Shown here piece by piece: positions 61,937-64,000 of a stretch of 64,000 nt of DNA (position 1 is the first letter of the stretch; every line of letters starts with the position of its first letter). The stretch is from Alicyclobacillus sp. (lineage in GTDB: Bacteria > Bacillota > Bacilli > Alicyclobacillales > Alicyclobacillaceae). A program made the position numbers and the translations under genes. The stretch is from the NCBI RefSeq assembly GCF_023511815.1, contig NZ_JAIMAV010000003.1, forward strand, positions 1 to 64,000, written 5' to 3'. The notes below the pieces were generated by a model that was given only the letters and a program-made list of their open reading frames with translations, searched no databases and was not told the DNA's origin.

Positions 61937-62698
61937 TCACCGCGCCTTTCGATAGAGAAAAGGACCCGCGTTGCCAAGGCCGTACTGGGACGCACCCATG
62001 AACTGCTCCGTGCTGCCCACAAACAGAACGCCCCCCGGGGAAAGGGATTCGGAGAATCCCCGAATCACCCGCCGTTTGGCCTCTTCGGTGAAATAGATGA
62101 GCACGTTGCGGCATATGATCAGATCCATCGACGGCGGGTACGGATCGGCCAACAGGTTGTGCGCCTCGAACCGGATGTGCCGTCGCAGCCGCGGTGTGAC
62201 CACGAACGCGTCACCGTCCCGCACAAAATACCGTTCCAACCATTCCTGTGTCAACCCGCGGACCTGGTGTTCCGAGTACCGCCCCCGTTGCGCGTGGGAG
62301 AGGATGGTCCGATCGATGTCCGTCGCCCAGATCTCGTACCGCACATCTCCCCGTTCCTCCAGCAGCAGGGCGAGTGTGTACGGTTCCTCACCGCTGGCGC
62401 AGGCCGCGCTCCAGGCCCTCAACGGCCGGCCGGCCGGCACGGGCAGCACCCGCATCAGGTCCTGCCAACGCTCGGGGTTGCGCAAAAACTCGGAGACATT
62501 GATGGTCATTCTGTCGAGCAGTTCCCGGAGCAAATCCGAATCCCGCGTGAGCGCGGCCATGTAGGCGTCAAAGGTTTGATAGCCGCGCTTCTCGCGCAGC
62601 GCCGTCAGGCGCCGCTCCATCTGCGGGCGTTTGTACAGGGTCAGATCGATGCCCGTCAGCCGCTCCAACTGTCGGGCGAACTGCAGGAACTCGTCCAT
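61937..62698 (-). CDS. cheR: Chemotaxis protein methyltransferase CheR
   Basis: NVSEFLRNPERWQDLM, WSAACASGEEPYTLALLL, DLIICRNVLIYFTEEAKRRVI. Confidence 0.95.
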   Translation of the reverse strand: MDEFLQFARQLERLTGIDLTLYKRPQMERRLTALREKRGYQTFDAYMAALTRDSDLLRELLDRMTINVSEFLRNPERWQDLMRVLPVPAGRPLRAWSAACASGEEPYTLALLLEERGDVRYEIWATDIDRTILSHAQRGRYSEHQVRGLTQEWLERYFVRDGDAFVVTPRLRRHIRFEAHNLLADPYPPSMDLIICRNVLIYFTEEAKRRVIRGFSESLSPGGVLFVGSTEQFMGASQYGLGNAGPFLYRKAR

Positions 62699-62752
62699 GG
62701 TGCCTCCTGTTGTGTCCGCCGGAATGTCTCATCGTGACCCGTTCGCGGCGAG

Positions 62753-63646
62753 GTGATGCCGATGTCGGACGTCACCGCGGTTGGGCCGTTGGGCCTGGCC
62801 CTGAGCGGCGGTACGCTCAAAGCCGCCGCCCACGTGGGGATCCTGCAGGGCCTGCACCTCCTCGGCATTCGTCCCGACCGCGTGGCGGGGACGAGCGCCG
62901 GATCGCTGGTGGCCGTCCTGTACGCCCACGGCCGGGGCCCGGATGAGATGATCCAGGTGATTCGACGGTTCCCGGGCCCATTCCTGTTGGACTACGGATT
63001 TCCCCTGGCGACGACCCTCGCGGCTCTGTGGTCGCGGTGGTGTCACCCGTCCCGGCCGCTGCGTCTGCCGGGCGGGCTGCTGCGAGGCCGCCGCCTGGAG
63101 CGGTACGTGCGGGGGTTGATCGGATCGAGACGGCCGGTGATGCCGTATTACATCCTGGCCACCGACCTTTTCAGCGGCCGGCCGGTGGCGCTCACCAACG
63201 ACCCGCGGGCGAAAGCGCTCGGATTTTGCCCTGTGGACGATCCCGCGCTCGCCGTCCGCAGCAGCTGCGCGCTGCCCGGCATCTTCACACCGGTGCCGCT
63301 CGGCGACACCCTTTTGACGGATGGAGGCATTCGCGACTACGTGCCCGTACAGGTGCTCCGGCGGGCCGGTTGCCGGCGCGTGATCGCCGTCAATCTGCAC
63401 CGGCTCGATGCGCATTGGCGCCCGGACACCCCGGCCCACGTGATCGCCCGCGCGCTCGAGATCCTCCTGCACGAATCGGTGACGGCCGACACGGCCGGGG
63501 ACGATGTGATCACCCTGACGCCGCGCCTGCCGCCGATGACCTGGTGGTCGTTCGACCAGCTGATGCAGTGTGTCCGCGCCGGCCGGCTGTGCGTGGCGGA
63601 AAACCGGGATCGGCTCATCGCCTGGTTGAACCGGGCGCAACCGTGA
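62753..63646 (+). CDS. Patatin-like phospholipase
   Basis: LGLALSGGTLKAAAHVGILQGL, GTSAGSLVA lipase motif, DGGIRDYVP catalytic Asp. Confidence 0.93.
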   Translation: MMPMSDVTAVGPLGLALSGGTLKAAAHVGILQGLHLLGIRPDRVAGTSAGSLVAVLYAHGRGPDEMIQVIRRFPGPFLLDYGFPLATTLAALWSRWCHPSRPLRLPGGLLRGRRLERYVRGLIGSRRPVMPYYILATDLFSGRPVALTNDPRAKALGFCPVDDPALAVRSSCALPGIFTPVPLGDTLLTDGGIRDYVPVQVLRRAGCRRVIAVNLHRLDAHWRPDTPAHVIARALEILLHESVTADTAGDDVITLTPRLPPMTWWSFDQLMQCVRAGRLCVAENRDRLIAWLNRAQP

Positions 63647-63718
63647 CCGGCCGCCAGGGATCTCCCCTGCGATCCGCCGGCCCATAACCGGGTCTCGTCA
63701 CCCACCCTCAGGTCGGCA

Positions 63719-63747
63719 ACAAAAAACCCCCGGGACACCCCGGGGGA
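63719..63747 (-). terminator. Intrinsic terminator after ndk
   Basis: CCCCCGGGGTGTCCCGGGGG then TTTTTTG on the minus strand. Confidence 0.85.
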
Positions 63748-63753
63748 ATCGGT

Positions 63754-64000
63754 TCAGGCCAACCAAACATCGACCGCGCGTTCGTAGGACACCAGGTCGT
63801 CCCCGAACCACAGATTGATCTCGCGCTCGGCGCTCGCGGGAGAGTCGGACCCGTGGATGATGTTCATCCCGATGCTCAGTCCGTAGTCGCCCCGGATGGT
63901 GCCGGGCGCCGCCTCCGCCGGATTGGTCTTGCCCATCATGCTCCGGGCGATGGCGATCGCGTTCTCCCCTTCCCACACCATCGCGAACACCGGCGACGAG
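63754..64000 (-). CDS. ndk: Nucleoside diphosphate kinase (5' end beyond window)
   Basis: [59 protein letters not shown] with NIIHGSDS active-site motif. Confidence 0.95.
   Translation of the reverse strand, partial: SSPVFAMVWEGENAIAIARSMMGKTNPAEAAPGTIRGDYGLSIGMNIIHGSDSPASAEREINLWFGDDLVSYERAVDVWLA

Overview
The window is a GC-rich chromosomal segment from a Bacillales-type Firmicute, read mostly on the minus strand. Gene order largely follows the conserved Bacillus ndk / cheR / aro-trp / qcr / ypiB / dapB-mgsA-bshA-cca-birA-dinG / ypmAB / asnS-dnaD neighbourhood. Identified core genes: ndk (cut by the window end), cheR, pheA, aroC-aroB-aroH, trpDCFBA, DAHP synthase, tyrA, aroA, qcrABC, ypiB/ReoY-like, ypiF-like, uppP, ylbJ-like, dapB, mgsA, bshA, cca, birA, dinG, Ku with a LigD polymerase domain, mtnP-mtnA-mtaD, surE, ypmA/ypmB-like, asnS, dnaD, proS and one tRNA-Gly(CCC). 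The most interesting items are: (1) an 11-repeat GAG array plus intrinsic terminator upstream of trpD, which looks like a TRAP attenuator on an operon lacking trpE; (2) an alpha-glucan island (DUF4912, a GH57 branching-enzyme/GT4 fusion, a sugar nucleotidyltransferase, a GH15-like protein) with an SD-masking hairpin before the last gene; (3) a complete sigma-A promoter to terminator unit of about 84 nt upstream of a bacterial XPB helicase, a candidate sRNA or attenuator; (4) three tandem M42 peptidases, one lacking catalytic residues; (5) a split FtsH-like pair; (6) a DinG with a decayed exonuclease domain; (7) a kinase ORF that appears to have lost its catalytic core; (8) a duplicated tRNA-Gly promoter and 5' end; (9) two genes whose best start codon is CTG. 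All assignments come from reading the sequence and ORF translations; no database search was run.
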